DNA of 64,000 nucleotides, from contig NZ_VFMR01000001.1 in NCBI RefSeq assembly GCF_006715145.1, positions 806,001 through 870,000 on the forward strand, written 5' to 3'. The stretch comes from Microbacterium sp. SLBN-146 (GTDB taxonomy: Bacteria; Actinomycetota; Actinomycetes; Actinomycetales; Microbacteriaceae). The position numbers and the translations under genes were made by a program. Positions 51,102 through 60,146 of the stretch are shown piece after piece. The notes beneath the pieces were generated by a model. It did not search any database, was not told the DNA's origin, and saw only the letters and a list, made by a program, of their open reading frames with translations. Within the stretch, counting starts at the first letter, position 1, and every line of letters starts with the position of its first letter.

Positions 51102-51382
51102 GAGCAGCTCGTCTCGACACGCGAGTGAGCGACGGCTCGCGCCTGGACCGACTCGATGCGCGCGACCTCGGCAAGGTCGGCGAGCCGCGCGATCGACTGC
51201 GCCCACGCCTCAGCGCGCTCGTGGAAGACGGTCGCCGCCGGTGCCTGCCAGTCTGTGCCCGCCGCAATCCCGCGGGCTTCGTGCGCGGCGGCGACGAGGC
51301 GCTCCGTCAGCCCGCCGAGTTCGCGGATGACGACGTCGAGCTCCGGGGTGTAGCGGGGCGCACAGAGGGTGTCGAACGGCAT
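51098..51382 (-). CDS. Small helical WXG100-like protein (94 aa)
   Basis: This is an all-helical protein with a central Trp-x-x break, GTDWQAPAATVFHERAEAW, separating two amphipathic helices. The size and shape match WXG100-like proteins, although the exact WxG is WQA here. It is translationally coupled to the alpha/beta hydrolase gene downstream, which itself begins with helical packing domains, so the two probably form a complex. The start is ATG 51382; the Shine-Dalgarno is weak (AGGGG). Confidence 0.6.
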   Translation of the reverse strand: MPFDTLCAPRYTPELDVVIRELGGLTERLVAAAHEARGIAAGTDWQAPAATVFHERAEAWAQSIARLADLAEVARIESVQARAVAHSRVETSCS

Positions 51383-51410
51383 GCCCCTATCGTGGGCGCG
51401 CACATCGACG

Positions 51411-51451
51411 GCGCGGCATCCGTTCGTCACATCTGTGAACGGATGCCGCGC
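51411..51451 (-). terminator. Terminator hairpin after the nuclease gene
   Basis: GCGCGGCATCCGTTC (51411-51425) and GAACGGATGCCGCGC (51437-51451) form a perfect 15-bp stem with an 11-nt loop. It starts 28 bp after the stop of the secreted nuclease gene. The stem is built on the over-represented GGATGCC heptamer. Confidence 0.8.
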
Positions 51452-51478
51452 CGCGACGATCTGGGGAGGAATCCCCGA

Positions 51479-54400
51479 TCAGTTGAGCGTGAACGTGTAC
51501 GTCTGCGTGTTGCCCGCGACGTCGTAGACGACGAGCGTATTGACGCCGCGCACTCCACCGAAGACGCCCGGCTTGATGAAGTTGATGTCCGACCAGGTGT
51601 TGTTGGTCAGGTCCTTCAGCTTGCCGTTGAGCGTGACCTTGTCGATCTTGCCCGCGTCGTAGAGCTTGAAGCTCACGAGGTCGTAGGTCTCGCCCGTCTT
51701 GACCGTGAACGACGAGCCCGTCTTGACCGTCGCCGTCGGCTTGACCAGGTCGGGCGCCTTCAGGTTCAAGCCGACCACGATCGGATCGTGGTCGCTCGAC
51801 CGATACGCGTCCGGCGCATAGAGCGCGTCCTGCGCGGGGGCCTTGAACGACATGTCGTAGTCGATGAGGCTCGGCTCGTCGGCGTTCACGTTCCACACGG
51901 CGGCGCCGGCGACCTCACCCAGGATCGCGGAACCCGCGAGGGCGTGATCGAGCGACCCCAGCATCCCGTCGAAGATGTAGGTGTACGAGTCGTCGTCGGC
52001 CAGGTCGGTGTACCCGGCCGCGTAGAGCGCCTGCATGGGGTCCTCCTGCGCGTAGGCGTTGAGGTCGCCGAGGATGAGCTCGCGCCCCGCGCCCTGACCC
52101 GTCGGGTCGGTCGCGAGCCACGACGCGAGCGCTGTCGCGGCCTGCGTGCGCACGCCGTTGCAGTTGCCCTGCCCGTTCGGGTCGGTCGGGTCGCCGACCG
52201 CGTTGCAGTCGGATCCCTTCGACTTGAGGTGGTTGACGACGACCGTGAACGTCGCGCCGCGTGCGTCCTTGAAGCTCTGCGTGAGCCCGGGACGGTTGAA
52301 GGCGTCGAGCCAACGTGCATCCTTCGACTGATCCATCAGCTGGAAGGCGCCGACGGGCGTGACCGACGCGGGCTTGTAGAGGAGCGCCGTCGTGATGGCG
52401 TCACCCCCGATGACGCCCGTCTCGACGTAGTCGTAGACATCGCTGCCCAGCCGCGCGTTGAGCGCGTCGGTGAGGGTCGCGACCGCCGTGCCGTTGTTCT
52501 CGATCTCGATGAGCCCGAACACGTCGGCGTCGATCTCGGCGAGTGCCGTGACGATCTTCGCCTCCTGCCGTTCGAACTCGACGGCGTCGTTCGCTCCGCG
52601 CGCGTCGGGTCCCGTCAGGGTCGTGAAGTAGTTGAGCACGTTGAAGCTCGCGACCGTGAGGGCACCGGCGACCTGCGGGGCGGGCGCGCGCGGGTTGCCG
52701 ACCTCGACCTCCGCGCCCTGGGTCGGCTGGATCCCCCAGGTGTCGAAGCGGTAATCGAGGACGCCCGTCGTGTCCGTCACGAGGTCGCCGCTGCGGAACA
52801 GATTCGCGAGCGTGAACTCCTGGCCGTTCGGATGGATCGCAGGGTCGGGGTTCTGGTTGCTCCGGCCGTCGTCGACCGTGATCGATTCGACGAGGTTCTT
52901 CTCGGCGAGCGCGATCGCTTCAGCGGATCCCGCGTCGTAGAGCTGCGTCGGTTGGAACTGGCGACCGAGCGTCAGCGTGATCGTGCCGAAACGGCCGAAC
53001 TCGAAGGTCTCGCCGACCGCGAGCTGTTGCGGCAGCGTCACACGCATGCCCTCGAGGGCTTCGCGCTGCTCGGTCGTCGCGGGAAGCGTCAGCTCGGTGG
53101 CTGCGGGCAGCGCCGCCCCGGTGGTGCAGACCTCTACGTCGGCGAGGCGGACCTGCGTCATGCCGAACGCCTCTTCTGCCGTGCCCGCGACGCTGACCAC
53201 GTCTCCGAGGCTCACCTCGGCGCCGCCCGGCGCGTAGACGAAGACCGCGTCAGACGTCGCAGGGTTGCCGTCACCGGCATCCTGCACGTAGTAGCCGTCG
53301 AAACCACCCGACTGGAAGTCGCCGACGACGGTGCCCTCGATGAGAACCGTCGACCCGGCGACGGGAGTCGTGGCGCCGGAGCCCTGGACCGATCCGATCG
53401 TGACGGGCTGCGCGTTGCAATCGGCGGCGCCTTCGCCCGGGCCCTCGGGCTCGAGCGTGAGAGCGTTGGGCGCGCCGGGGGTGTTGACGGCCTCGCCCGT
53501 GGCGAGCGTGCCCGTGAAGCCGTCGATGCCCGCGAGGTCGAAGTCGTTCCGGGTCCAGTCGGACGTCGCGTCGGTGTCGACGCCGTCGGGGATGCGGGAC
53601 GCGCCCCCGGGCGCGAAGGACAGTCCGTCGTAGGCGACGCCGAGCGTCACGGTGCCGTAGGTGCGGTCGCCCGCGCCGCCGTCGTTGACGGCGACCGAGT
53701 CGACGATCTCGAAGCCGAGACCCTCGTCGATGACGCCGTCGTCGTTCGCGTCGATGTCGGAGCCCGCCGCGGGGATCGTCCCCGTGACGAGGAGGAGGCT
53801 CAGGGTGCCGTTCTCGAGAGTGTTGGCGGGGAGCTCGAGGAGCGAGCGGCCCGTGGCATCCGGTGCCGGGAAGGTGAGGACGTTGTCGACGACACCGAAG
53901 ACGGGCGCATCGCCCTCGATGCCGAGGAGGGCGTAGCCGGAGAGGTCGCTCACGCCCCGCGCGAGCAGCTCGACGTACTCGACGTCGGTACCCGCGGTGG
54001 AGGCCGAGAACTCGTTGATCACGACGGACGGCTCGACGTCACCGCAGTCGGCGGTGTGGGTTCCGATCCCGTCGAACGTGTCGGTTGCGAAGCCGTCCCA
54101 TTCGGATGCCGGGTCGAAGGCGTCCGAGCCGCTGGGGTCGCCCGCGCAGACGTCCGCCTGACGACGCAGCGTGTTGTCGGCCGTCGACACGAGGCCCGTG
54201 CCCCACTCCGTGCCCGGGTCGAACCCGATCTGCCCGAAGACGTCGATGAGGACGCCCCCCTTGACGAGCGCGATGGCGTCGTCGCCGTTGAACCAGCCGG
54301 CGCCGTTCGTCTGGTCGGCCGCCTCGAGGAGCACGGCGTTCGCGGAGGACTGGGCGACGACGTGGACGTCTCCGGAGGCGACGGTCCCCGTGAGGGTGAT

Positions 54401-54646
54401 CGTGAGCCCCGCGTTGACGCCGCCGTTGAAGAAGTACTGCAGCGCGTAGCCGCCCGCCGAGAGGTCGACCGGAGCGCCCGTGCCGTTGTAGATCTCGACG
54501 GCCTTGTTGTTGGACGAGCCCTCGACGACCTCGCTCAGGAACAAGTCGGACGGCGGTTCGGCCGAAGCGGCCGGCGCGACGCCGAGAAGAGCGACCGCCG
54601 TGACGGCTGCGACGGCGAGAGCGGACGATCGAAGCGGCAGGCGCAC
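51479..54646 (-). CDS. ExeM/NucH-family secreted endonuclease (1055 aa)
   Basis: The Sec signal peptide ends around APAASA. The order is a lamin-tail-like domain (about 35-160; LFLSEVVEGSSNNKAVEIYN), a second one (VVINEFSASTAGTDVEYVEL), and an OB-fold (YhcR-like; GSTVLIEGTVVGDFQSGGFD). The endonuclease/exonuclease/phosphatase domain then has TVASFNVLNYFTTLTGPDAR, VFGLIEIENNG, VVNHLKSKGSDC, LILGDLNAYAQEDPM and the catalytic His in SSDHDPIVVGL. A small beta-domain ends the protein. It degrades extracellular DNA. The start is GTG 54646, placed 4 nt after GGAGGT; ATG 54658 contains that site and is rejected. Confidence 0.93.
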   Translation of the reverse strand: MRLPLRSSALAVAAVTAVALLGVAPAASAEPPSDLFLSEVVEGSSNNKAVEIYNGTGAPVDLSAGGYALQYFFNGGVNAGLTITLTGTVASGDVHVVAQSSANAVLLEAADQTNGAGWFNGDDAIALVKGGVLIDVFGQIGFDPGTEWGTGLVSTADNTLRRQADVCAGDPSGSDAFDPASEWDGFATDTFDGIGTHTADCGDVEPSVVINEFSASTAGTDVEYVELLARGVSDLSGYALLGIEGDAPVFGVVDNVLTFPAPDATGRSLLELPANTLENGTLSLLLVTGTIPAAGSDIDANDDGVIDEGLGFEIVDSVAVNDGGAGDRTYGTVTLGVAYDGLSFAPGGASRIPDGVDTDATSDWTRNDFDLAGIDGFTGTLATGEAVNTPGAPNALTLEPEGPGEGAADCNAQPVTIGSVQGSGATTPVAGSTVLIEGTVVGDFQSGGFDGYYVQDAGDGNPATSDAVFVYAPGGAEVSLGDVVSVAGTAEEAFGMTQVRLADVEVCTTGAALPAATELTLPATTEQREALEGMRVTLPQQLAVGETFEFGRFGTITLTLGRQFQPTQLYDAGSAEAIALAEKNLVESITVDDGRSNQNPDPAIHPNGQEFTLANLFRSGDLVTDTTGVLDYRFDTWGIQPTQGAEVEVGNPRAPAPQVAGALTVASFNVLNYFTTLTGPDARGANDAVEFERQEAKIVTALAEIDADVFGLIEIENNGTAVATLTDALNARLGSDVYDYVETGVIGGDAITTALLYKPASVTPVGAFQLMDQSKDARWLDAFNRPGLTQSFKDARGATFTVVVNHLKSKGSDCNAVGDPTDPNGQGNCNGVRTQAATALASWLATDPTGQGAGRELILGDLNAYAQEDPMQALYAAGYTDLADDDSYTYIFDGMLGSLDHALAGSAILGEVAGAAVWNVNADEPSLIDYDMSFKAPAQDALYAPDAYRSSDHDPIVVGLNLKAPDLVKPTATVKTGSSFTVKTGETYDLVSFKLYDAGKIDKVTLNGKLKDLTNNTWSDINFIKPGVFGGVRGVNTLVVYDVAGNTQTYTFTLN

Positions 54647-54796
54647 GAGTACCTCCATCGGGACAGGCGAAGGCGGCCTTGCGGCCCCCGGGGTTCTCCA
54701 CGCTAGGCGAGGTCACCGACACGCGGAAGCCCTGTAAGCGACGAACGGGTTAACTCTCACTGGTCGCGACGGACGACGCGCGCCATGATGGAACCC

Positions 54797-55303
54797 ATGA
54801 CCGCGACCGCCGTGGATCCGTTCCGCGTCGTGTTCGTCTGCACCGGGAACATCTGTCGTTCGCCGATGGCCGAGGTCGTCTTCCGCTCCTTCGCGGATAC
54901 TGCGGGACTCGGCTCGCGCGTCGTATCCACGAGCGCCGGCACAGGCGACTGGCACGTGGGTGAGCAGGCCGACCGCCGCACCCTCGACGCGCTCGCGCGC
55001 CGGGGATACGACGGAGCCCGCCACCGCGCGCGCCAGTTCACGCTGACGGATTTCGCGACGAACGACCTGGTCGTGGCGCTCGATCGCAGCCACGAGCGGA
55101 TCCTGCGCGGCTGGGCACGCGACGAGGCCGACGCCGACCGGATCGCCCTCCTGATGCCGTTCGACACGAACGCCGGAGCCGTCGACGTCCCCGACCCGTA
55201 CTACGCCGGCGCCGGGATGTTCGACGAGGTGCTCGCTATGATCGAGAGCGCAAGCCGGGCGCTCTTCCGGCAACTCGAACCCGCGATCCGCCCGGTGGCA
55301 TAG
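54797..55303 (+). CDS. Low-molecular-weight protein-tyrosine-phosphatase (168 aa)
   Basis: The P-loop CTGNICRSPMAE holds the nucleophilic Cys and the phosphate-binding Arg; the general acid is the Asp in VPDPYYAGAGMFDEV. This class dephosphorylates protein tyrosines and regulates capsule or cell-wall enzymes. Starts at 54785, 54788 and 54797 are possible. ATG 54797 is chosen because a CATGAT -10-like box lies 7 nt before it. Confidence 0.93.
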   Translation: MTATAVDPFRVVFVCTGNICRSPMAEVVFRSFADTAGLGSRVVSTSAGTGDWHVGEQADRRTLDALARRGYDGARHRARQFTLTDFATNDLVVALDRSHERILRGWARDEADADRIALLMPFDTNAGAVDVPDPYYAGAGMFDEVLAMIESASRALFRQLEPAIRPVA

Positions 55304-55340
55304 ACGCCGGCATCCGGCTCGCGCTCCGAACGGGAGTTCC

Positions 55341-56723
55341 GTGACGTCTCTGCCTCCCCAGCCGCTCAGCCCTCTCGACGGCCGCTACCGCGCCGCCGTC
55401 TCGGGCCTCGCCGACTACCTCTCCGAGGCGGGCCTGAACCGCGCTCGCGTCGAGGTCGAGGTCGAGTGGCTCATCGCCCTCACCGACCGGTCGCTCTTCG
55501 GGACGACGCCCCTGTCCGACGGCGACAAGACGCGGCTGAGGGCTCTGTACGTCGACTTCGGTCAGGACGAGATCGACTGGCTCGCCGCGAAGGAAGCGGT
55601 CACACGCCACGACGTCAAGGCCATCGAGTACCTCGTCCGCGACCGGCTGACGACCCTGGGGCTCGACGGCATTGCCGAGCTCACGCACTTCGCCGCGACG
55701 AGCGAGGACATCAACTCCGCGTCCTATGGCCTGACGGTGAAGCGCGCCGTCGAGCGCGTGTGGCTGCCGAAGCTCCGCTCCGTCATCGAGAAGCTGCGCG
55801 GCCTCGCGATCGAACACCGGGATGCCGCGATGCTGTCGCGCACGCACGGTCAGCCGGCGACCCCCTCGACGATGGGCAAGGAGCTCGCCGTCTTCGCGTG
55901 GCGCCTCGAGCGCGTCGCCGCGCAGATCGAGGGCGGCGAGTATCTCGCGAAGTTCTCCGGCGCGACCGGCACGTGGTCGGCGCACCTCGCCGCGGAGCCG
56001 TCGGTCGACTGGCCCGAACTCTCGCGGGGGTTCATCGAGGGCCTCGGGATCGGGTTCAACGTCCTCACGACGCAGATCGAGTCGCACGACTGGCAGGTCG
56101 AGCTCTACGATCGGGCGCGGCATGCCGGTGGCATCCTGCACAATCTCGCGACGGATGTCTGGACGTACATCTCTCTCGGCTTCTTCTCGCAGATCCCCGT
56201 CGCCGGTGCGACCGGGTCGTCGACCATGCCGCACAAGATCAACCCGATCCGGTTCGAGAACGCGGAGGCGAACCTCGAGATCGCCGGGGGGCTGTTCGCG
56301 ACGCTCGCCTCGACCCTCGTGACATCGCGGATGCAGCGCGACCTCACCGACTCGACGACGCAGCGCAACATCGGCGTCGCGTTCGGTCATTCGCTCCTCG
56401 CGCTCGACAACCTCGAGCGTGGCCTCGGCGAGATCTCGCTCGCGCAGCCGGTTCTCGACGCCGACCTCGATGCCAACTGGGAAGTGCTCGCCGAGGCCAT
56501 CCAGACCGTCGTTCGCGCCGAGATCGCGGCGGGTCGGTCGCGGATCACCGACCCGTACGCGCTCCTGAAGGACCTCACGCGCGGCCGCCGCGTCGGCGGA
56601 CCCGAACTCGCCGAGTTCGTTCGCGGACTCGACATCGGGGATGCCGCGAAGGAGCGCCTCCTCGCTCTCACGCCCGCGACCTACACGGGCCTCGCTTCGC
56701 GTCTCGTCGACGAACTCGGCTGA
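55341..56723 (+). CDS. purB: Adenylosuccinate lyase (460 aa)
   Basis: It catalyses two fumarate-releasing steps of purine synthesis. The fumarase-superfamily signature is GSSTMPHKINPIRFEN, preceded by EDINSASYG and RTHGQPATPSTMGKELAVFA. The N-terminal LSPLDGRYRAAVSGLADYLS is typical of the long PurB type. GTG 55341 follows GGGAG. It ends before the 556-bp repeat-rich gap. Confidence 0.97.
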   Translation: MTSLPPQPLSPLDGRYRAAVSGLADYLSEAGLNRARVEVEVEWLIALTDRSLFGTTPLSDGDKTRLRALYVDFGQDEIDWLAAKEAVTRHDVKAIEYLVRDRLTTLGLDGIAELTHFAATSEDINSASYGLTVKRAVERVWLPKLRSVIEKLRGLAIEHRDAAMLSRTHGQPATPSTMGKELAVFAWRLERVAAQIEGGEYLAKFSGATGTWSAHLAAEPSVDWPELSRGFIEGLGIGFNVLTTQIESHDWQVELYDRARHAGGILHNLATDVWTYISLGFFSQIPVAGATGSSTMPHKINPIRFENAEANLEIAGGLFATLASTLVTSRMQRDLTDSTTQRNIGVAFGHSLLALDNLERGLGEISLAQPVLDADLDANWEVLAEAIQTVVRAEIAAGRSRITDPYALLKDLTRGRRVGGPELAEFVRGLDIGDAAKERLLALTPATYTGLASRLVDELG

Positions 56724-56811
56724 CCCGGCCCCGCGGCGGATCCGGTCCCCGGCGCGGCCCCTCGCTGCCGCGCCGCGCTGCGCGCAGGCCCGCGCCGGGC
56801 CGGTATAGGCC

Positions 56812-56880
56812 GCGAGACTGCACCGTCCGGCCGAGACCGCGGCCCCAGCGTGCAGTCTCGGCCGCAAGGTGCAGTCTCAC
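56812..56880. repeat. Family B palindromic intergenic repeat, copy 2 (69 bp)
   Basis: It begins GCGAGACTGCACCGTCCGGC and ends AAGGTGCAGTCTCAC. It is in the 556-bp gap (56724-57279) between purB and the convergent small membrane-protein gene; the gap holds only copies 2-4, their flanks and a short GGTCAGGCGG-like repeat run. Confidence 0.8.
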
Positions 56881-56985
56881 GGCCCCGCGGTCAGGCGGCT
56901 CACGGCTAGGCGGCTCGCAGGCCCAGACCGGATGCCACGCAGCCGCACACCGCACTGCCGGAGCCGTCGCCCGCGGCCGACGCCC

Positions 56986-57054
56986 GCGAGACTGCATCCT
57001 CCGGCCGAGACCGTGGCCCCGCAGCGCAGTCTCGGCCGCAAGGTGCAGTCTCAC
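56986..57054. repeat. Family B palindromic intergenic repeat, copy 3 (69 bp)
   Basis: It begins GCGAGACTGCATCCTCCGGC and ends AAGGTGCAGTCTCAC. It is carried in the first 152-bp tandem unit. Confidence 0.8.
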
Positions 57055-57137
57055 GGTCAGGCGGCTCGCCGCGACCGGACCGGATGCCACGCAGCCGCAC
57101 ACCGCACTGCCGGAGCCGTCGCCCGCGGCCGACGCCC

Positions 57138-57206
57138 GCGAGACTGCATCCTCCGGCCGAGACCGCGGCCCCGCAGTGCAGTCTCGGCCGCAAGGTGCAG
57201 TCTCAC
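57138..57206. repeat. Family B palindromic intergenic repeat, copy 4 (69 bp)
   Basis: This copy differs from copy 3 at two positions only (CCGTGG/CCGCGG and GCAGCG/GCAGTG). It is carried in the second 152-bp tandem unit. Confidence 0.8.
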
Positions 57207-57279
57207 GGTCAGACGGTCAGGCGCTCAGGCGGCGCACGGTCAGGCGGGCGCGCAGCCTCGCGGACCCGCGGGACCGCGG

Positions 57280-57609
57280 TCAGGTGCGGGGTGCGGCGGG
57301 GCCGGAGGCCGTGGCATCCGGGGTTTCGGGCTCGTCGTCAACGAGAACCGGGCGATCCACGGTCTTCGTGACCTGGGCGGGGTCGACCGCGAGCAGAAGC
57401 AGGGCGACGACGACGAGCACGACGATGAACGTCACGCCCGCCACGACGGCGGCGACGACGAGCGCGCGTTCGGACTGACCCTCGAACCGCTGCTGGAAGA
57501 AGCCCATCGAGATGAGCGTCACGATGCCTGCGAACAGGGCGGAGCCGAAGGCGAGCCCGAGCAGCTGCACGGGCTTCATGAGGTCGCGACGGGTGGGGCG
57601 GTCGGTCAC
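57280..57609 (-). CDS. Small two-helix membrane protein (109 aa)
   Basis: There is one hydrophobic segment near the N-terminus (LLGLAFGSALFAGIVTLISM) and one in the middle (ALVVAAVVAGVTFIVVLVVV), with an acidic, Pro-rich tail. I recognise no family; Microbacteriaceae genomes commonly have such a protein. The GTG start at 57609 overlaps the TGA of the upstream gene by 4 bp. Confidence 0.75.
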   Translation of the reverse strand: MTDRPTRRDLMKPVQLLGLAFGSALFAGIVTLISMGFFQQRFEGQSERALVVAAVVAGVTFIVVLVVVALLLLAVDPAQVTKTVDRPVLVDDEPETPDATASGPAAPRT

Positions 57610-58313
57610 GCGGATTCCTTCGTGGGGGCGTCGGCCTGCGACGCGGGAGCGGTCCGCGGAGAGAAGCCCGCGATGCCGAGGTAGACGGCGACGATCGCGG
57701 CGTAGGCTCCGAAGAGACCGACGGCGATCGTGATGCCCGTGAGCGTGTAGGTCGCGTCGGCCTCTTCGATCGTGTAGTCGAGCGCGTAGCCCGGCTGGAC
57801 GAGAAGAAGACCGAGGGCCAGGACGAGTCCGACGGCGCCGATGACGATCGCATCGCGCGCTTCACCGCGGGGCATGAGGGTGCGCGGCGTCCCGTCGCTC
57901 CAGGGGGCCACCTCGCCGGGTCGAACCGCCACCGTGCGCGGACGAGCGGAACGGATGCCGACGATCCCCGCGACGAGCTCGATCACGCCGGCGATGACCG
58001 CCCACGTGATGACGACCGCGAAGAACCCGATCGTCTCGCGCACGGGCCCGAGACCGCTCACCATGCCCGCGCCCACGGTCACGATCCCGAGCAGGACCGC
58101 GGGCCAGCGGACGCCTGCCGGGTACACGAGCCACACGGAGAGGAGGAGCACGAGACCCGTCGCGATCGCGAAGCCGCTGAACACCGCGAGACCGACCGCC
58201 GCCGAATGATCGGGTGAGAACGTGATCATGACCGCCGCGATCGCCGCGAACGCGGCACGCGCGAGCTGCACGTGGCGCACCTCGAAAGTGCGGGCGGAAG
58301 GAGCTGAGGTCAC
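57606..58313 (-). CDS. HdeD-like (DUF308) multi-pass membrane protein (235 aa)
   Basis: Six or seven hydrophobic segments are paired as in DUF308/HdeD proteins, for example VLLLSVWLVYPAGVRWPAVL and GFFAVVITWAVIAGVIELVA then GIVGIRSARPR. Members are linked to acid stress in enterobacteria; the role in actinobacteria is unknown. GTG 58313 is chosen because AGGA lies 6 nt upstream and longer forms begin with an Arg-rich non-conserved stretch. It is coupled to the small membrane protein at 57280. Confidence 0.72.
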   Translation of the reverse strand: MTSAPSARTFEVRHVQLARAAFAAIAAVMITFSPDHSAAVGLAVFSGFAIATGLVLLLSVWLVYPAGVRWPAVLLGIVTVGAGMVSGLGPVRETIGFFAVVITWAVIAGVIELVAGIVGIRSARPRTVAVRPGEVAPWSDGTPRTLMPRGEARDAIVIGAVGLVLALGLLLVQPGYALDYTIEEADATYTLTGITIAVGLFGAYAAIVAVYLGIAGFSPRTAPASQADAPTKESA

Positions 58314-58365
58314 GGAGATTCCTGCAGAAGCGGTTCGCGGGAAACGCGAAGAGGACGACCCCATT

Positions 58366-59370
58366 CTAGATCGCACGCCTGAACGGTCCCTCCGCTGCCG
58401 TTCCGCGGTCACGGATGAGGCGAGGAACGATCAGGACGAGCACCACCATCGCGACCAGCTCGACGAGGGTCTGCGTCACGACGACGAGCGGCGCGAGCGG
58501 TTCCGGAAGCGCGAGCGCGAGAGGAAGCACGACGAGAGAGTTGCGCGTCGTCCCGCTGAAGACGACCGCCCTCGTCGCGGGAACGTCGAGGCGTGCCGTG
58601 CGCGCAGCGAGCGCGGCGACCGACACCGCGACGAGCACGAAGGCGACGAAGACCAGCGCGACGGGCGCGAGTCGCGCGAGCTGACCGCCGACAGCGGAGA
58701 CCTGCGACGCGACGACGACGGCGAGCGTCGCCATCATGAGCGGCACCATGACGACGGATGCCACGGCGACGATCCGCCGCGCGAAGTCGACACGCCGCGC
58801 CCACGCCTGCGTCGCGGCGGCGAGCGCGAGGGGAAGGACGACGAGGAGGAGGAACGCCTCCACGAACGGGCGGGCGTCGAAGGAGGTCAGGACGTCGGGT
58901 CCTGCCATGAGCCAGAGGTAGCCCGGGAGCAGGGCGATCTGCAGCAGCATGAGGAGAGGCGTCGCGGCGAGCAGTCGTTCCCGGTCGCCCCCCGCGATCC
59001 CCGTGAAGACGACGACATAGTCGATGCACGGCGCCAGGAGGACGAGCAGGACGCCGATGAGGAGCGCGGCATCGTGGGCGACCACGCGCGAGAGCGCCCA
59101 GACGATGAGCGGCACGAGCACGAAGTTGACCACCAGGACGACGGTGATGAACCTCCCATCGCGCACGGCGCGGACGACGCGCGCGAACGGCACTCCGAGA
59201 AAGGTCGCATAAAGGAGGAGCGCCAGAATCGGGGTGATGGCGTGCTCGAGGGGCAGCGCGGCATCCGGAGCGGCGAAGCCGAACACGGCCGCGACGGCGA
59301 TCGCTCCCAGGTAGAGCGCGACCTGATGCCGCTCAGCCCCGTCCGCCCAACCCGGGCCGCGCCGCGTCAT
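58366..59370 (-). CDS. ACR3/BASS-type arsenic-resistance-like carrier (334 aa)
   Basis: This is a ten-helix carrier of the bile acid/arsenite transporter superfamily. LLAPCIDYVVVFTGIAGGDR has the helix-4 cysteine typical of ACR3 arsenite exporters, and FSGTTRNSLVVLPLALALPE is the conserved second-half crossover motif. No arsenate reductase or ArsR gene is adjacent, so the true substrate is uncertain. The ATG at 59370 overlaps the stop of the siderophore-interacting protein gene (ATGA), an unusual pairing. Confidence 0.83.
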   Translation of the reverse strand: MTRRGPGWADGAERHQVALYLGAIAVAAVFGFAAPDAALPLEHAITPILALLLYATFLGVPFARVVRAVRDGRFITVVLVVNFVLVPLIVWALSRVVAHDAALLIGVLLVLLAPCIDYVVVFTGIAGGDRERLLAATPLLMLLQIALLPGYLWLMAGPDVLTSFDARPFVEAFLLLVVLPLALAAATQAWARRVDFARRIVAVASVVMVPLMMATLAVVVASQVSAVGGQLARLAPVALVFVAFVLVAVSVAALAARTARLDVPATRAVVFSGTTRNSLVVLPLALALPEPLAPLVVVTQTLVELVAMVVLVLIVPRLIRDRGTAAEGPFRRAI

Positions 59371-60146
59371 GCCGCGGGGAAGATCTGGCCTATCGGCTCC
59401 CGCTTCTCGGCTTGGAAGCGGTCCTCCGTCCGGCCGCGGGCCCAATACCCCGAGATCGACACCTGGCCGCGATCGAGTCCGCGGTCGTCGAACAGTGCGC
59501 CGCGGAGAGCCTTCATCGACTCTCGCTCCCCGTGAGCGAAGACGTCGACGTGACCGTCACGCCACGCCAGTTCGCGGACGGCGGCGGCGAGGCGTCCGGG
59601 CTCGTGCGACGGATCGACGATCCAATGCACCTCGACCCCCTCGGGCCCGGCGAGTCGAAGGATCGCCTCGTCGGACTCGACCTCGATGAGCGCGGTGCCC
59701 ACGGCGTCGGCGGGCAAGGCATCAAGCGCCGCCGAGATGGCCGGGACGGCGGAGAGGTCGCCGATGAAGAGGTGCCACGCGGCATCCGGATTCGGCCGAT
59801 ACCCGCCACCCGGACCCATGAAGCCGATACGGGCGCCGGGCTGGACGGATGCCGCCCACGGCCCCGCGAGTCCGTCGTCGCCGTGCACGACGAAGTCGAT
59901 GTCGAGCGTCTGCGCCTGCCGGTCGACGTGACGGAGGGTGTAGGTGCGGGTCACGGGGTGGCCGTCGGGGTCCGTGAACTTGAGCTTGACGTACTTGTCG
60001 GTTTCGTCGCGGTCCTCGAACTGCGCGAAGCCCGCACCCCCGAGCCGGACGCGTACGAGCTCCGGGCTCAGTCGCTCGACGGAGATCACCTCGAGTTCGA
60101 CGACAGGACGGGGTGCGCGGGGAGCGGTACGAGAGGAAAGGGCCAC
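59367..60146 (-). CDS. Siderophore-interacting protein (NAD(P)H-flavin ferric reductase, 259 aa)
   Basis: The FAD-binding motif [20 protein letters not shown] follows the N-terminal beta-barrel. The C-terminal NAD-binding SIP domain shows [20 protein letters not shown] and the closing [12 protein letters not shown], as in ViuB/YqjH ferric-siderophore reductases. It would release iron from imported siderophores. GTG 60146 is 6 nt after TAGCGT (leaderless). No iron box is evident nearby. Confidence 0.92.
   Translation of the reverse strand: MALSSRTAPRAPRPVVELEVISVERLSPELVRVRLGGAGFAQFEDRDETDKYVKLKFTDPDGHPVTRTYTLRHVDRQAQTLDIDFVVHGDDGLAGPWAASVQPGARIGFMGPGGGYRPNPDAAWHLFIGDLSAVPAISAALDALPADAVGTALIEVESDEAILRLAGPEGVEVHWIVDPSHEPGRLAAAVRELAWRDGHVDVFAHGERESMKALRGALFDDRGLDRGQVSISGYWARGRTEDRFQAEKREPIGQIFPAA

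Larger units (their letters stand above)
56909..57212. repeat. Tandem duplication of a 152-bp unit
   Basis: Two nearly identical 152-bp units (about 56909-57060 and 57061-57212) share ACCGGATGCCACGCAGCCGC through ACTGCCGGAGCCGTCGCC and GCGGCCGACGCCC, and each ends with one family B element. Confidence 0.8.

Noticed and set aside
50915-54706. 1263-codon open frame antisense to the secreted nuclease
   Set aside because: Low-complexity Arg/Val/Asp composition; the opposite strand encodes a complete signal peptide, lamin-tail-like and EEP domains.
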